Shown piece after piece: positions 11,701 to 24,190 of a DNA stretch of 64,000 nt (within the stretch, counting starts at the first letter, position 1; each line of letters starts with the position of its first letter). The position numbers and the translations under genes were made by a program. The notes under the pieces were generated by a model. It had not been told where the DNA came from. It worked only from the letters and a program-made list of their open reading frames with translations, and searched no databases. Source of the DNA: Marasmius tenuissimus (Eukaryota > Basidiomycota > Agaricomycetes > Agaricales > Marasmiaceae); assembly GCA_029532415.1 (NCBI GenBank), contig JAQOTA010000001.1, positions 496,001-560,000 on the forward strand, written 5' to 3'.

Positions 11701-12832
11701 TTACTCGCGTCGTAAACTGCGTGAATTTTATATCCGAGCGTACAGTGTCGAGGGACTAAGCTCTCAGGTCATTTGGATCGGGAGACTGGGCTGTCAAATG
11801 CGCCAGCTTTTGTACCTCACAAACCACATTACTGCACATCTCTCCTTCATTTACCTTGATCGGATACGAAAATCAGAGCGCAGCTGTCCAGGGACCAAGG
11901 TATTCTTTGACAAGTCCCTTCCGGGCAACAGACTACAGGTGTCCTCCAGTCTTCGTTGTCCAGAGTGTCGTACCCAAGGTTCTAATTGCAAATCTGGAAG
12001 TACCAGTTCAAGGGCTACATGTAAATTTAGAGACCATGAATCAAATTGTTACAGCTGACCGGCTGGAAACCCGATGAAGATTCATAGAAGTTCGGATTTG
12101 ATGGAGACTCAGAGGCAAAGCGAGTCTCAAGAGCGAAGTTGATGGTGGAACTGAGCCGCAATCGAGAATGAACTTGGAGACGGCCCGGAGTTTCCGCTCA
12201 GCGATCAACCAATCAGAGAGCTTGCATTAGGCACCCCTCAACGAGAATTTGTCGTTGACGGTTGACCTACATCAGCACTTCGCGGTTTACACAACGAAGA
12301 TACAGTCTCGTAGTCGAATGTAAATGACATGTTACCGAGTATCGAGGTAAGGCAGTACTTGACGGAGAGATAGGTAGCGGAAAACGGTAGAAACAAAGGG
12401 ACGTGCGTGCGGGAGAGCAGAATGTGTGGAGGGCTTTGAGGATGATAAACATACAGAAGAAGAATGAAATAGATGTACACATGTAGTCGTTGAGATACAC
12501 TTGTGATCTCCGATGTCGTTGAACACAATGGAGTGGGTCGTCTGTTGAAATACACTTTGCTAGGGGGGTATAGAGGTAGTTGAATATCGATACAAGAGTT
12601 GAGTCTTTTCCTTCCATTGTCCGTGTTTAGAGAGGGATACGGTGTTGAAAGCACCCCTCGCTTGTAAAATTTAGAGTCGTGCGTGTCTAACGAGCCTAAT
12701 GAGCATAGTCGTATCTGCAAAACGAATGAGACCCGCTGTCAGTTTAACCCAAGTCGAAAGTGATAGAAAACATCATACTTTTTATAGAACGTTTCCGAAT
12801 CGGTAGGGGTGAGCTGGTGATAGCCGAACGAA

Positions 12833-14023
12833 TCAATACTGAGCGTCATGCCGATGAGTGAGAGTATCGTAGCATACCTGGGATCGAGCTCCTCGAACTT
12901 TCTTCCTTCTACCGTCCTTCTCTTCCTGCTCACGAGTCTTCTTGTCATTCGCTATCCATTCGAGTGCGGTTGTATGAAGGCCCTTGGATTCAGGTAACGG
13001 CCACGGCGTAGGGTTCATAACGAACATTCCGTCACGCATGTGGGCGATATGGGTCGGAAAGTCGTCAAGGCCTGGTGATCGTGAAGGTAGGTAAGACAAA
13101 CCGGGATATTACAAAAAGTCAGGTTGTACCTTCGAAGATATGGGTAGCATCTGGAGTATAATTCAGCGCAATGAACGACCAGGAGGGGTCAAAGACGTAC
13201 ATATGATGGTTGCCTTGCGCTCGGCGGCTTCTTCCTTCAAGAACTTGAGGAGAGAAAAACGTGTAAGAACGTCAAGATCAACGGTGACCTGGCAATTGGC
13301 TATCAGCACTTGGTGTCAACTTGAAGACCAGAATACGCACCTCGTCGAGCAGAAGAATATCCCATTTCCCCATGAGGCCCATGCATAATTGAACTCTTCG
13401 TCTTTCTCCGTCGGAAATTGCATGCATGTGCCTACGAAAAATGAGAGCCGTCAGTATACGCCCTCGCCAAGAGCACGGTGAGAAACACACCAGTCAAGGT
13501 TGATGTCAAGAATGTCGAGAAGGCGGTCTCGACGTTCCTTGAATCTGTATCCTCCAACGCTATCCAGGAAATCGGATACAACGATATCACCCCGAGCTCC
13601 AGCTCTCATTGCCCTGCGATTGCCAAGATATATCAGTCAGCCGAACCAATAAAGAGATACAGGCTACACGTACCACTCCGTTCCTAGGTATACAACATTC
13701 TAACGAGGTATGAGAGAGATCAGTTGCTGATCGCAGAAAGAAAAATGAAATGAACCTACGTCTGCAAAGCTCCTGAATACATCCTTCCCAAAGACCAGCA
13801 CTTCCCCTTCCTGTATCAACCTTTTTCCTGCGAGAATGTACAGCAGAGTGCTCTTTCCAGCTCCATTACCACCTATTAACAAGGTTACTGAGCCCCGTGG
13901 TATTGAAAAGGTGACATCTCGAAGGCCCGGAAATTCGTAATAATCCTCTGGAGGTGGTGTGAATAGGACGTTGTGTTTGAAGGTGAGATTGGTGATCTCA
14001 GCAGCTGGCTGGCCCTCTGCCAT
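12833..14023 (-). CDS. CAF16: CAF16-type ABC ATPase (CCR4-NOT-associated family)
   Basis: Seven exons join in frame: 14023-13760, 13699-13674, 13613-13491, 13431-13341, 13288-13201, 13150-13130 and 13071-12833. They give a soluble single-domain ABC ATPase of about 283 residues (270 if a last 39-bp intron is removed). Walker A is [11 protein letters not shown], the signature is [11 protein letters not shown], and Walker B is WDILLLDEV followed by TVDLDV. The H-loop is ATHIFEG. LGTEW after Walker A and [11 protein letters not shown] at the end are typical of the Caf16/ABCI group. In yeast, Caf16 associates with the CCR4-NOT complex. No membrane segment is present. The C-terminus is uncertain: a neighbouring frame at 12948-12739 encodes a [12 protein letters not shown] tail, so an indel near 12915 or an extra splice is possible. 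The promoter is shared with the MYND gene. Confidence 0.88.
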
Positions 14024-14274
14024 TGCTCATGGAACAAGGAGAACGAAAAAGGAAGGTAGTGGTACGAGGTCAAGCTGCCGCGTTCACAGTATGCTGAGTA
14101 ATCGGCTCACATTTTGTTACTCTGCGTCGTGCACGAGACGGTATTGGATAATTCTCTGTCAGATTATTCAGAGCTCATTTGACCGTAGACTCCCTCTAGC
14201 GACTTGTTTCAAGTTTGGTACGCGTCGGGCCATCTTCTTCCCAAATATTCTTGTATTACTCCTGGAATATTCTC
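14024..14274. promoter_or_regulatory. Divergent promoter between CAF16-like gene and MYND gene
   Basis: 251 bp separate the two ATG codons (14023 minus, 14275 plus), so both promoters must lie in this interval. I identified no specific factor site. Confidence 0.6.
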
Positions 14275-16231
14275 ATGTCGCCTTCAACCGCCCGCTACAC
14301 GGAAGATCTTTGGGAATCGGAGTACGTTCTGGACACCCTTCGCAACTCCCAGAGCCGGACGCCTCGGGACGCGTTGGACAGACTCCGCAACCGCCATCCT
14401 CCAAGGGACTTCCAAATTTCCAGACCTACGGATCAGGCTCAGGATGCCCTACGCGCCATCACATCTTTGGCTTACGCCCTAAAATTTGCACCACAATCGA
14501 CGGAGCTCCAGATCGCAGCAAGTTGGACGAAGGTCATTTCTCCATGGGTCGAATTCTTTCTGCAAGAAGTAATTCTTGTAGAGGAATGGCCTCAAACTCT
14601 GGAAGGGGTAGAATTCCTCGAAAAATCCCTTCGGATTGTTCCCCTTCTTTTCGAACAGTTCCTCTACGATGACGAATCGGACGCTCTGGATAACATACGA
14701 GAGATCACGCCTTATTTGGTACCGCTGATTGCTAAAGCGTGGATCAAAGTTATTGATCGCGACCATCCTTCACTATCAACCTGGTCAGACGTAGTGAACG
14801 CCTTGACGTTATCGGACGATATGACGCCCCCGAAAAACATTCCGAAGAGGTCTGAGCACACGGAACTTTGGATTCGTCACGTCCTTCGAGAGTCTACTCG
14901 TATCAAATCCGAACCCTTCGAAGATATGAGGACCTTCTCAACTTTCATTATCATGCATAGAAAGACTACACTCTTCAACCGTGGTCAGCATGGCTACATT
15001 CAGAGTGTAGTCAAGAACAGCATCTCTACTCACGTACACCTCCTTGCCGCACTCCTGACGAAGCGAAAGTCTGTCCGAGATACCGCACTCGGTAGTGAAG
15101 AATGCCTCACCGCTCACGCTCTCGCTGTGACGATCACGAATTTCATCCGGGGAGCGATGGAGAGGCTTCCCCAGATTTTGGAAGCCGTTAGGGCTGGATT
15201 CTTCGTTGCTCTTCTCAAGTCATACACCATCTACTTCCGATGCGATGGTGACCCAAATATACATACTACGCTCACCCACGGCGAAGAGACCACGAAAATC
15301 ACTTTCTACGTCACCAAGTTTCTGGTGTACCCTTCTGTGCTTCACGCTTTCTTTCGGGTAACGGTAGGGATCAGGGGCTCCATCGCTTTCGAAGCGGGCC
15401 TAAGGGAGAGGTATGGCAAGCTGCCCGACGCGTGGGGTCGAATGGAGAGGAAGGCGAGAAGTCTTCATTCGATTCGTACTGCCTTTCGTGAGGCTGGACG
15501 CCTATCAAAATGTAGCTTTCAACAGGTAGCACACAAACTCTTTCCTTCCTACCAGATAAGCAGCTAAATATCTTGTCTATGTAGTGTGATGCACCCGCAG
15601 CGAGGGCCAGATACCTACGCTGTTGTGGATGCTATGGCGTGGTCTATTGTTCCTCTACCTGCCAGAAGTTACACTGGAATAAGGGACACAGAGAAGAGTG
15701 CGGGAAGATAGCAAATTCGCTCAAAGGTGCGTAAACCGCTGGTGTTTCAACAGATACCAATGTGGTCTTGTAGAAGGAACCATTCTCTCCGACGAGGATT
15801 CCCATTTCTTCGAGGAGCTCACCCGGTTCTACGTCCTTGAGAGGTTCCCTCGCCGAATCAACGAGTTAGCAATGAATTGCGCGTCGTCGCCCGACGTTAA
15901 CCAGGTGAAGAGGAGAAACTGCATAGTTGTGTTAGATTTTGGGCTGGTCGACCTTCCGGCGGAACAGGACCTCAGCTGTCTTGATCCACTTAAATTCGCC
16001 ACTCAGTACCAGTCTCGGTTAGGCTTGGAGCAAACACTCGCTCATGTCCACCGTTGGAAAGCCACCGATGTGAATAAGGTATTCGTGGTGTCGTTGTTCC
16101 CGAAGACGCAACACCAGTTGTGGAGCTTTGAGAGAACGCTCTCGTACCCGTTGGTGGATACGCCCAGGCACTCCGATTTGGATATTGATGTGAGCGATAG
16201 CGACGAAGGGCGTTACGAGTCTGGAAAGTAG
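14275..16231 (+). CDS. MYND zinc-finger protein, agaricomycete type
   Basis: Three exons (14275-15525, 15585-15726, 15774-16231) join in frame to 616 residues. I chose the ATG at 14275 over an in-frame upstream start because it follows a stretch that reads as 5' UTR. The first ~415 residues are an alpha-helical region without a recognised domain (for example HALAVTITNFIRGAMERLPQ). The MYND finger then spans the exon 1/2 junction into exon 2: C-D-A-P...C-C-G-C-Y-G-V-V-Y-C-S-S-T-C-Q...H-W-N-K-G-H-R-E-E-C, which holds the zinc ligands. The C-terminal ~180 residues end in an acidic tail (DIDVSDSDEG). MYND fingers usually mediate protein-protein contacts; this family is strongly expanded in mushrooms and mostly uncharacterised. 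No SET domain is visible, so a methyltransferase role is not supported. Confidence 0.85.
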
Positions 16232-16566
16232 TCACAGTCAGAGCGGCTTGCCGCTCAAAAGAGGCATCGGGAACTGATGAAGGTATGACACTTGATTCTC
16301 GGGTGTCGGTGGAGCCTAGCACCGCGAGTAGACCAAAATGGGTCGTACTCTGACAGTGTGGGTACACTAAACAGAAGTATTAACCATGATGGACTATAAT
16401 CGAACCTGTTCCTTGGAATGCTGTTGGTGTTTTCCCACGCTGCCGAACTTATTCTTAAATAACCAACTTGAAGGAGTTTCCCTCACCATTCCCCTTGTAC
16501 GACTTCCCTCCCTTAACGATATACTTTGACGCGACTCGCGATCCTTCACGGAAATTACTTGACGAT

Positions 16567-17715
16567 ATGTACTTCCCTATCATCACAGCACGGTCAACCA
16601 ATTTGAAGAGAAGAGTGCTTGAACCGCGTCAGAGAGGAGGGGGTGGCGGTAGCGGAAGTAGCGGTGGTACTGGTGGAAGCACTGGTGGCGGTCGAAGTGG
16701 TAGTACTGGTGGTAGTACTGGAACTGGTGGAAGCACTGGTACTGGTGGTAGCACTGGTACCGGTGGAAGTAGTGGTACTAGTGGAAGCACTGGCAGTAGT
16801 GGAAGCTCTGGAGGCGGGAGATCCTCACCGATCTCGACTTCTGGGGGAACGTCACGACCTGCAACTGCGTTTGGCGGTGGAGGTGGGCCAGTCTCTACTA
16901 TACCTTCTGGACAAACATTTGGTGGTCGCTCTGAGGGCGGTGGAACCCGAGGACAGATTTTTGGGACCAGGTGGGTCTCTTGTATTCCGGTTTCATTGAC
17001 GCTGTTCAAACTTATTGGTCGAACGGGTTAGCACATACGGGAGCGGGTATCCTGGCGACACCCAACGTGGCGTTACCAATAAAGGGTTTCCTTTCTACTT
17101 TTGGCCAGTCGCATGGGGTGGTGCGGCCGGTGCTGGGGGAGGCGCCTATTTGCATAACGGAGAGGTACGAAGCCGTTCTATTCTGTACAACAAATGTTGT
17201 TAACGTTTGATATCAACACTTTGTAGTATGGCAATCCAGATAACTCTAGTCGACCGGGAGGTCCTATGATGACCGCTACCTTCAAATCTACATCCAACAC
17301 CACTTTCCACTTGGTTGCGGACAATGCTACTGTCGTAGAGCTCATTCAGGATGTCAAAGACAGCTGCACGTCCAAAAATTTAGACACGGATGCCTCCTCT
17401 TCATCTCCGTCTCCGTTTAACGATACCGACTCAAGCTCTCCCAAGCCAGAAAGTACGATTCAATACTACAGAGCGAGCAGTGTAGCTCTTACTTTGGACG
17501 GGTACAACAACACGGCTGCTCTATCGGAGAACGAAGGGGAACCAAATACACCGCTGCCAAGCAATATCGATACAACACTCAAAGATTGCTTGAACAGCAC
17601 TATCGGAGACGCTGTACCATTGATCGGTGCTGCCGAGTCGATGCGTTCGGCCGCACCGAACGTTGGTGTGATGGCATTAGTATTGATATTCCTCCATCTT
17701 GCTTCAGGCGTTTAA
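16567..17715 (+). CDS. Glycine-rich, probably GPI-anchored cell-surface protein
   Basis: Three exons are visible: a first to 16969, then about 17030-17165, then about 17227-17715. Exon 1 encodes a long Gly/Ser/Thr repeat region built on GGSTGTGGS-like units. Exon 2 encodes YGSGYPGDTQRGVTNKGFPF and a WPVAWGG segment, and exon 3 YGNPDNSSRPGGPM followed by a domain with several N-glycosylation sequons (NTT, NATV, NNT, NST). The end, after a small-residue region (AAESMRSAA), is the hydrophobic stretch VGVMALVLIFLHLASGV, which is typical of a GPI-attachment signal. The protein is therefore probably wall- or membrane-anchored. The first in-frame ATG (16567) gives no signal peptide. An upstream exon is likely but could not be placed. 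Family function is unknown. Confidence 0.7.
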
Positions 17716-19901
17716 TTGCTGTTAATCTCCGACTGCCTTATCGCGCGTTTTATTCCCTTTGAAAGCCTTATTCCCCCTTTCACTGTATTTATTGTTATGA
17801 ACCGCTCGATGGAAGGATCACAAGTACCTTACTACTACGTTCCTATGTGCACTTTATTGATACCTCACTTCTCCCATGTCCCATTATTGTATCCATTTTG
17901 ACACTGTCTCGTTGTGCTTTATGTTCTAACTCAGCCCCAAGCTAGTCGTCTTCTAAAACTGTACTCTATGCCAAGCTACTTATGTATCAAAAAGAGTCGG
18001 ACCCGTTCCGTACGTGTTCACTGGAGCTGATCTCTTATACACCCATATTTGCGCACCGTTCTCGAGCACCCGCTACTTGCATGGGGCTTTCCCTGGTTCC
18101 TCTCCTCGGCATCTTTGGACTATTTTCTTGTTCTCACTTGTATATCTCTACTCTACTTAGTGTGTATCATAGCCGCTTCGTCTCCATCTCGAATCTCGTC
18201 TCCTTTATTTGTTCATCTGTGATACCCTCCGGTCCCCGTTGCCTCAGCCCTATCGTTTCTTATTATCATTTCCTCAGCGCATCATCACGGAGTACTCTCG
18301 TTCCTCGTCCTCTTCACATACACTACTCTACCTACTCTTTCCCCTATCTCCTCTTAGTACTATACCGCCCTCTGCCTTCCCTCTTCTCTCCCCTGCTCAC
18401 GCATACGCGTCCCTCACTCTCCCTCTTCCCCCGACAGAAGTACCCTTTTTGATTCTCCTGATGCATTGCTCCTACCTTTGGGCGGTGAGCGCTTAGGTCT
18501 GTTCGCTTTGTGTTACTTTCTGTTGGTGGGTCGGTGGCGAGAAGGATGGGGCGTTCGTTTCGTGCGTGTTGTTTGGGTGTGGGGGTTTAGGGATGTATTG
18601 GGGGTTTATATAGTCCTACCTACTTTTATCTGAGGTGTAGTAGTTAGTAGTCGCGTGTACCGAGTACGAGAAATACTTTTGGTGCTATATCGACAGGATG
18701 AGTGGCAAACCTTTTCTGTGTCCGACTTGCTCTTATATACGTATTACGGGGGGGGGCATGCTACGTACCGTGCGTGGCAGGATTGACGTGTTCCATTTTC
18801 TCTCGTTGAGAGGAAGAGTGGATGATGGGATCCAAGCTCCAGCGGGTTCGTACGTGTCCATCATTTTCCCAGTGTGCTCTGGGCTTGCGTCGTTGCGTTG
18901 GACGATGAGGTGGAACTTGATATGGGTGACGGAGTAATTTGTCTGAACACTCCATACCAACGTGTCGACCTTCGGGTTGCAGGCGTTGGTGCCAGGTTCC
19001 TTCTGGTGAGTCGAAGAAATAGCTACAACTCTATCATGAAGGGACCAGGAAATAGACTGCCGGTACCATCCAGCCTCAGAGTCCAGGCAACTTTGACCTC
19101 GGACTTCTCAGTCTACAGTGGCAATATCTCACGACATCGAAACGACACGGGAGTGAACTTGGGAGTTCGCACTCCAGTTTGATCCCGAGAACACATATCT
19201 GACGCCCATGTGGACCTACAACGAGTTCAGCTGTCCTTCGTCGTATTATCGCCCATTTCCATTCACCGTTTGTGTGATTCGTGATGTATTCGTGGCTAAA
19301 TAGATAACAACTTGAAATGGCATCGAAAGCGAGACAGATTGTAGCGGAAACAATGTAGAGAACAACGACAGCAGGGTAGGTGCGACTGGAGGTCTTCAGA
19401 GCAGAGCGAGATTATACAGTAGGAGTAATCATTGATGTAAACAGTAACAATGCTGGGAAACGCGACGGATACAGAAAGATAGCGATCAATTGACGTGAGC
19501 ATGGAAAGCAAATGGAAAGCGAGATAGCGGGAACCTATAGATACACAGCGAGATCAAATTGGATGAGACGAGGATATGAAAGAAAAAGAACACAGCGATG
19601 CGGTAGAAAGAGGCGGGGAGAGTCCAAAGGAAAATGAAGTTAGAGGAAACGGTACCAGACGGCCTAACGCCTAGGACCCCGAGCTTCCGGGGTTTTGAGG
19701 AGGCGGCGGAGAATCGAGAGAACGGGGCCCGAGAACTGTCACGAGGATCGTGAGCTTTGAGAAACAAAAAGAACAAGGGCAACGATGTGGTACTTACCGA
19801 GGCACCAGCAGTTTGCTGAATGGCGGTCAGAATGGCACTCGGATTCGTTGGGTAAAGATGGTAGCGGGTCCCAGCCTAGAGCCTACCCTAACGTCCGAAT
19901 A
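17716..19901. other. Intergenic; pyrimidine-rich 3' flanks, no supported gene
   Basis: About 17750-18460 is pyrimidine-rich on the plus strand (3' flank of the GPI-type gene). About 19300-19790 is pyrimidine-rich on the minus strand (3' flank of the membrane-protein gene). The frames in between (for example 18874-19182) show no domain and no convincing splice structure. Confidence 0.5.
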
Positions 19902-22900
19902 TCATTCTGAGGTCATCCGCCTGTGCATCGTTCTCCTCTTACTGACTGGAGACTTGACGACTTTGGAAGGCATTTCTGCGGGGTCCTGTGGTTCCTGTTC
20001 TCCAAGACTATTGATCTTGTTCCAAGCGGCGAACATATGTTCTTCGGCCAACCCTTCCTCCGCTGCTGAAGGATCGTGACCCGAGAGGGGATCGAGCCAA
20101 TGATGATCCAGCCGAAGTTTCTGGATGATAGGAGATAGCGTCATTGTCAAATCCGTCATTTGGTAGTGTCGAACGGTCGGGCGAGAGATGATAAAACTTC
20201 CTTCTTGGCAGCCTTCTGGACTCTGCAGCGAGAAATGGAACCGATAATCGGGGGGCGAGGTGAAATCAAGTGGAAGCTCCGCTTGCGTTTCCGTTGCTTC
20301 TGATTGGTCAGGACTCTCCACCGTCTCAAGTGCTCCTTCTGGGCTCTGCAGTTGCTCCTTCTGTACTCCAGAACCTGGGCGCTCGATAGAACAATGAACC
20401 TCACTCCAGGAAGCAATAGGATCCACTACATCATCCACCGCTCCTGAGGGGTTTGGCTCGACCCAATAACGATCCACCCGGAGTTGTCCAGTGAGGGGAG
20501 ATAGCGCCATGACAAGCGTCTTCAGTTTGGTATGTTGAGTGGTTTCGGGGGAGAAGCTGAAACCGCCGTGGTAGCGACCATCTGGACTTTCCAGAGAAAA
20601 TTGGAATCGAAAGACGAGGGGAGGGGTGTTTTCCTGTGTAATGAGGTCGTAGATTTTCGATATATCGGAGGCTGACTGAGGTTCATCGGAGGCGGTGAAA
20701 TATGTTTCTAGCGAATCTAGAACGACCTCGGCTTTCGCGACCTCACTTAACTGTGAGGGGCCACTTGGGACGGCTGAAATGTTTTCTCCCGCCGCCCTCT
20801 CTGTGGCATCGAGCCCAGGGTCAGCGTCCGGGTGGATACGAAGGAACCCCCGTTGAACACGAAGAGGGGGGCCTATGGTTCTCGGGGCGAAGTCAATCTT
20901 GAGGCTCCTGAACACATATCTATCGTGGTGCAGATGTGATATGTGTACCTCGTAACAGCCTGGTGGAATACACGGGAAATCGTCGAACCGAGTTACCACT
21001 ATATCATTCACGATCCCCTTCGGTTGTTCAATTGGTTTCTCCCTACTGCAAATTTCAGTGGGCTTTTTTTCAGAAGGATAGTAGGTTCCATTGTATGAGG
21101 AATAGGATCCAGGAGGGACCTGTACCAGTCGTGCTGTGAACGAGAGCCTGGGATCAGGTGGACCGTGAGACTTCGCCGAAAGGATAGGAAGAATCCTTCC
21201 ATGTACAGGTACGTGTATCAACGCCGTGACGCGAACATGCTGTGGCAGCAGCAAGTCGGGCCCAATCGGGAGGATAGACAGACTAGGTTTCTCCGCTTCT
21301 GGTGAGGTCGGTATGGTTTCTAGCCCGACCCGGTAACGCAGTCTGCCTTGTTTGGAGGCATTTGCCCACCATTCCATACGATTAGATTGGAGGGCCTTCT
21401 CAGCTTTGCCTAATTGGCGTTCTGCGTCCCCAGCCTCGGTACCCAAATGTGAGGGATCGCATTGGTCGTACAAGAAAAAGGTGATGCTTTTATGCTTCCC
21501 CAGGAGCAAGGCAATTTCATTGACCCATACCTTCGACGGTTGAAAATTTTTGTGAATTATGGTTGTGAGCGATAACGGTAAACTGTGATGGGAAAATAGA
21601 GTTTCGTATGCCCACGAAATGGTGTCAGTGTTCCACACGCCGAGGACTTGTATTGAGCGGATCTGTGCCAGAAAATCCCCCGTATTGTCATCTGCTGGGG
21701 CCGAGTCGAGGAATGTATAGGGCGGAGCAAACTCTGGCAAACCAGAACCCCATGGCTTTAGGCGATCGAAACAAGGAAGTGGTTTTGCCGAGTGAAGATA
21801 TTGAAGGGAGGATCGCACAAGGTTGGTAAACTCCTTATACCTAAATAGCCAATCGCCGTCCTTGATATAGGGGAAGAAGAATTGGGAAAGAATCCTTTGC
21901 AAAGCCTTGGAAGTGAACAACTGGAGTTCAAACTGCTCTCGAGTGGGGATAACGCTACAACGGTCGATGATGTTGTGGAACTGACGCTCCCAACTTTGCA
22001 ACACGGGACTATGCACAGGGAGTAGTCGCAGAGAGCGCAAATCGCTTGACACAGAGTCCCACATCGTGCTGAGTTCCACAAGCGTCGAGCCTGTCGGAAC
22101 TCTTGCAATAGAGTGTGCCTTCTGTGCTGAAAGCCGTGTTTCCATTTTCTGAATCCATTGTAACGCTAGAGAGTGGGAAATTCTGTCGGACACCGCTGCA
22201 CGTCTAACAAAACGGTGCTCCATGATGCAAAGATAGGTTTCTTGAATAGCACTGTCAAACAGCAGCGCGTATTCCCCAAATAGTTGACCTTGTTCTCCAG
22301 AAGGGACCTTCGTGAAGAACTTGTAGATTTCAATATTTCCCTTCTTAAGACAGTTCTCGCCCTTGAAATCGCACAGTTGGCCGATTCGCAAGTATAACTC
22401 GTCCAAATACGACACAGGAACCCGAGTTCCTGCAGGAATCGAGGGAATCATGGGGGAGGTTTCGGTGAGCGACCATGACAAGTGAAGATGAGGAGTTGTG
22501 TTTTGTGCGACCAGTTGATGGAACAACCGGTTGGAATATTCGATGATACGGCTGACTGCTTTGTGCTCAAGGCCAATCTGACTGGTGTCGTCGAGTTTCT
22601 GATGGAAAGCAACCTCGAGGGCATGGGTAGCCGCAAGAGGGCGGGAATGTGACAGAAACGCGCTGTGCTGCGCTGTCTCACCACTGATGAGGAACGAGAG
22701 AGAGTCCCAGCCTGCAGTATTTGGAACAACGGTTGCGCAGAGGAGCTTCTGCATGTATTCATGGGAAACTTCTGCTATAACTGCGTAGTAGAGGGAAAAC
22801 CCATCTATTTCGATCCGCCCCAATGGTCCAACGTATGGGGTAGCAGTAGCAAGAAAATCCTCGAGGCTATGTGCGACAAAGGATTTCCTCCGCTCCATAT

Positions 22901-24190
22901 CCTCCCCCATGTGAAGACCTAAACCTGTTTCGTTTAGCAAATGTAGAGGGTGAGGTGAAGTGACAATGGGAAACATCTGAACTGTTGGTATGTTTGTGTT
23001 GTCTAGCTTTGAGTCTGAACTGACATCGAGACCAAAACCGACCTGGTCTTGATCAAGTGGTGGGACCGATTTTGACTTTGGGAGGAGCTCAAGGCGTAGC
23101 ATTACTCCAGTGTTCTGCTCGTCCCATGAAGGATTCGAGCCCCACAGGATGACACGTGCGATAGAAAGGATTGCCTCGAGTCCGAACCAGACGTAAGGTC
23201 CATATTTCGCTCTCGTCTGGCTGACGAGGTTGAAACAGCCCACATAACCAGCGACTATCATCCCCATTCCTACTACCAGCATAATGTGAAGAATGACCAG
23301 TGTGAGGTCAGCCGAAACCGGTGCTGTGACTTTGGGTCCTTGCTTCTTGGACGTCTGACCTTTCTCAAGGTCGGAAGCACGCTGTTTCGATTCGTCTACA
23401 AGTTTCATCAAACGTGACTCTAGGAGCATGTCCTGATCCTGTATAGACTCTTCTCTGGAGAGGGGATATCGATGTCTCTCCTTCATAAGGAGAAGACTGG
23501 AGGAGGTGATGTGGTGTATTCGGAGTTGAAGGGTGAGCTGTATTGAGACAACACACAAGAAGGAGCCGAAGGAACGAAGTGAGGGGAAAAGCCATGCAAG
23601 AGCGTTACTTTGGTTCTGGAGGGCGAGATACAGGTAGGGTACGAGGGCGATTGTCGACGCAAGTGCCGACGTTAGGATGAGGCAAAGATTCCAGGATGGA
23701 TTCGGATGCTGAGAAGCACTGATTAGGCGATGAAGAACACTGTGATGAAAATACATACCAAAGACCCGGTACCTACTTCGTCGGCCTTCTTCCATCCAAA
23801 CCACTCTACACTCGATATCATCTCCGGATTGTCGATGTGTTGTTCCTTCATCAACCGCTCCAATTGAATCTCTGCGCCGTATCGTTTTGTTCCCGGTGCA
23901 AGGGTGACCATAGACGCTACTGACCCTGTCGTAGCAAAGCCAGCATCATGTAGCCAACTCCCACCATAGAACGGTTTTGTTGTTGTCGCAAGGAATGTCG
24001 CAAACGAAGTCTTCACTACTCCGAGGCTCCCGAAAACCGAAAGGGGTGTTGCCGCCGCGTAGAGATAACCTTTCTGTAGTGCTTCTCCTACGTGCCGTTC
24101 ACATTGCTCTGTACCCAGCAGAGGAAGAAGGGCGGCGATATCCTGGATCCCGCCGGATATAGTATCGCCAAAGTTTTGAGTCTGCGCCAT
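19902..24190 (-). CDS. Multi-pass membrane protein, paralogue A (1406 aa), basidiomycete family of unknown function
   Basis: Two exons, 24190-23777 and 23708-19902, separated by a 68-bp intron, join in phase 0. Exon 1 encodes the domain FGDTISGGIQDIAALLPLLG...ERHVGEALQKGYLYAAATPL. Exon 2 adds hydrophobic segments: LCLILTSALASTIALVPYLY, SFGSFLCVVSIQLTL, the pair HIMLVVGMGMIVAGYVGCFN, and YVWFGLEAILSIARVILWG. A large soluble region of about 1100 residues follows. Near the C-terminus a unit of about 57 residues occurs twice (starting FRFQFSLESPDG and YRFHFSLQSPEG). The domain order of the first ~800 residues matches paralogue B at 32842-35430. The C-terminal extension is specific to A. I recognise the N-terminal FGDTIS...GIQD type from mushrooms but know no function. 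Membrane location is inferred from the hydrophobic segments. Confidence 0.85.

Larger units (their letters stand above)
8085..12832. other. Gene-poor intergenic region
   Basis: About 4.7 kb without a supportable gene. The first few hundred bases are the HSF promoter. The rest holds the three diverged repeat copies listed separately, and a minus-strand pyrimidine-rich tract (about 12290-12640) downstream of the CAF16-like gene. Open frames here are short, overlap on both strands and show no domain. Confidence 0.55.

Noticed and set aside
16629..17009. Minus-strand 126-residue proline-rich frame
   Set aside because: Antisense shadow of the Gly/Ser repeat exon of the GPI-type gene.
17982..18496. 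Plus-strand frames of 95-156 residues
   Set aside because: Low-complexity translation of a T/C-rich 3' flank, two overlapping frames, no recognisable domain.
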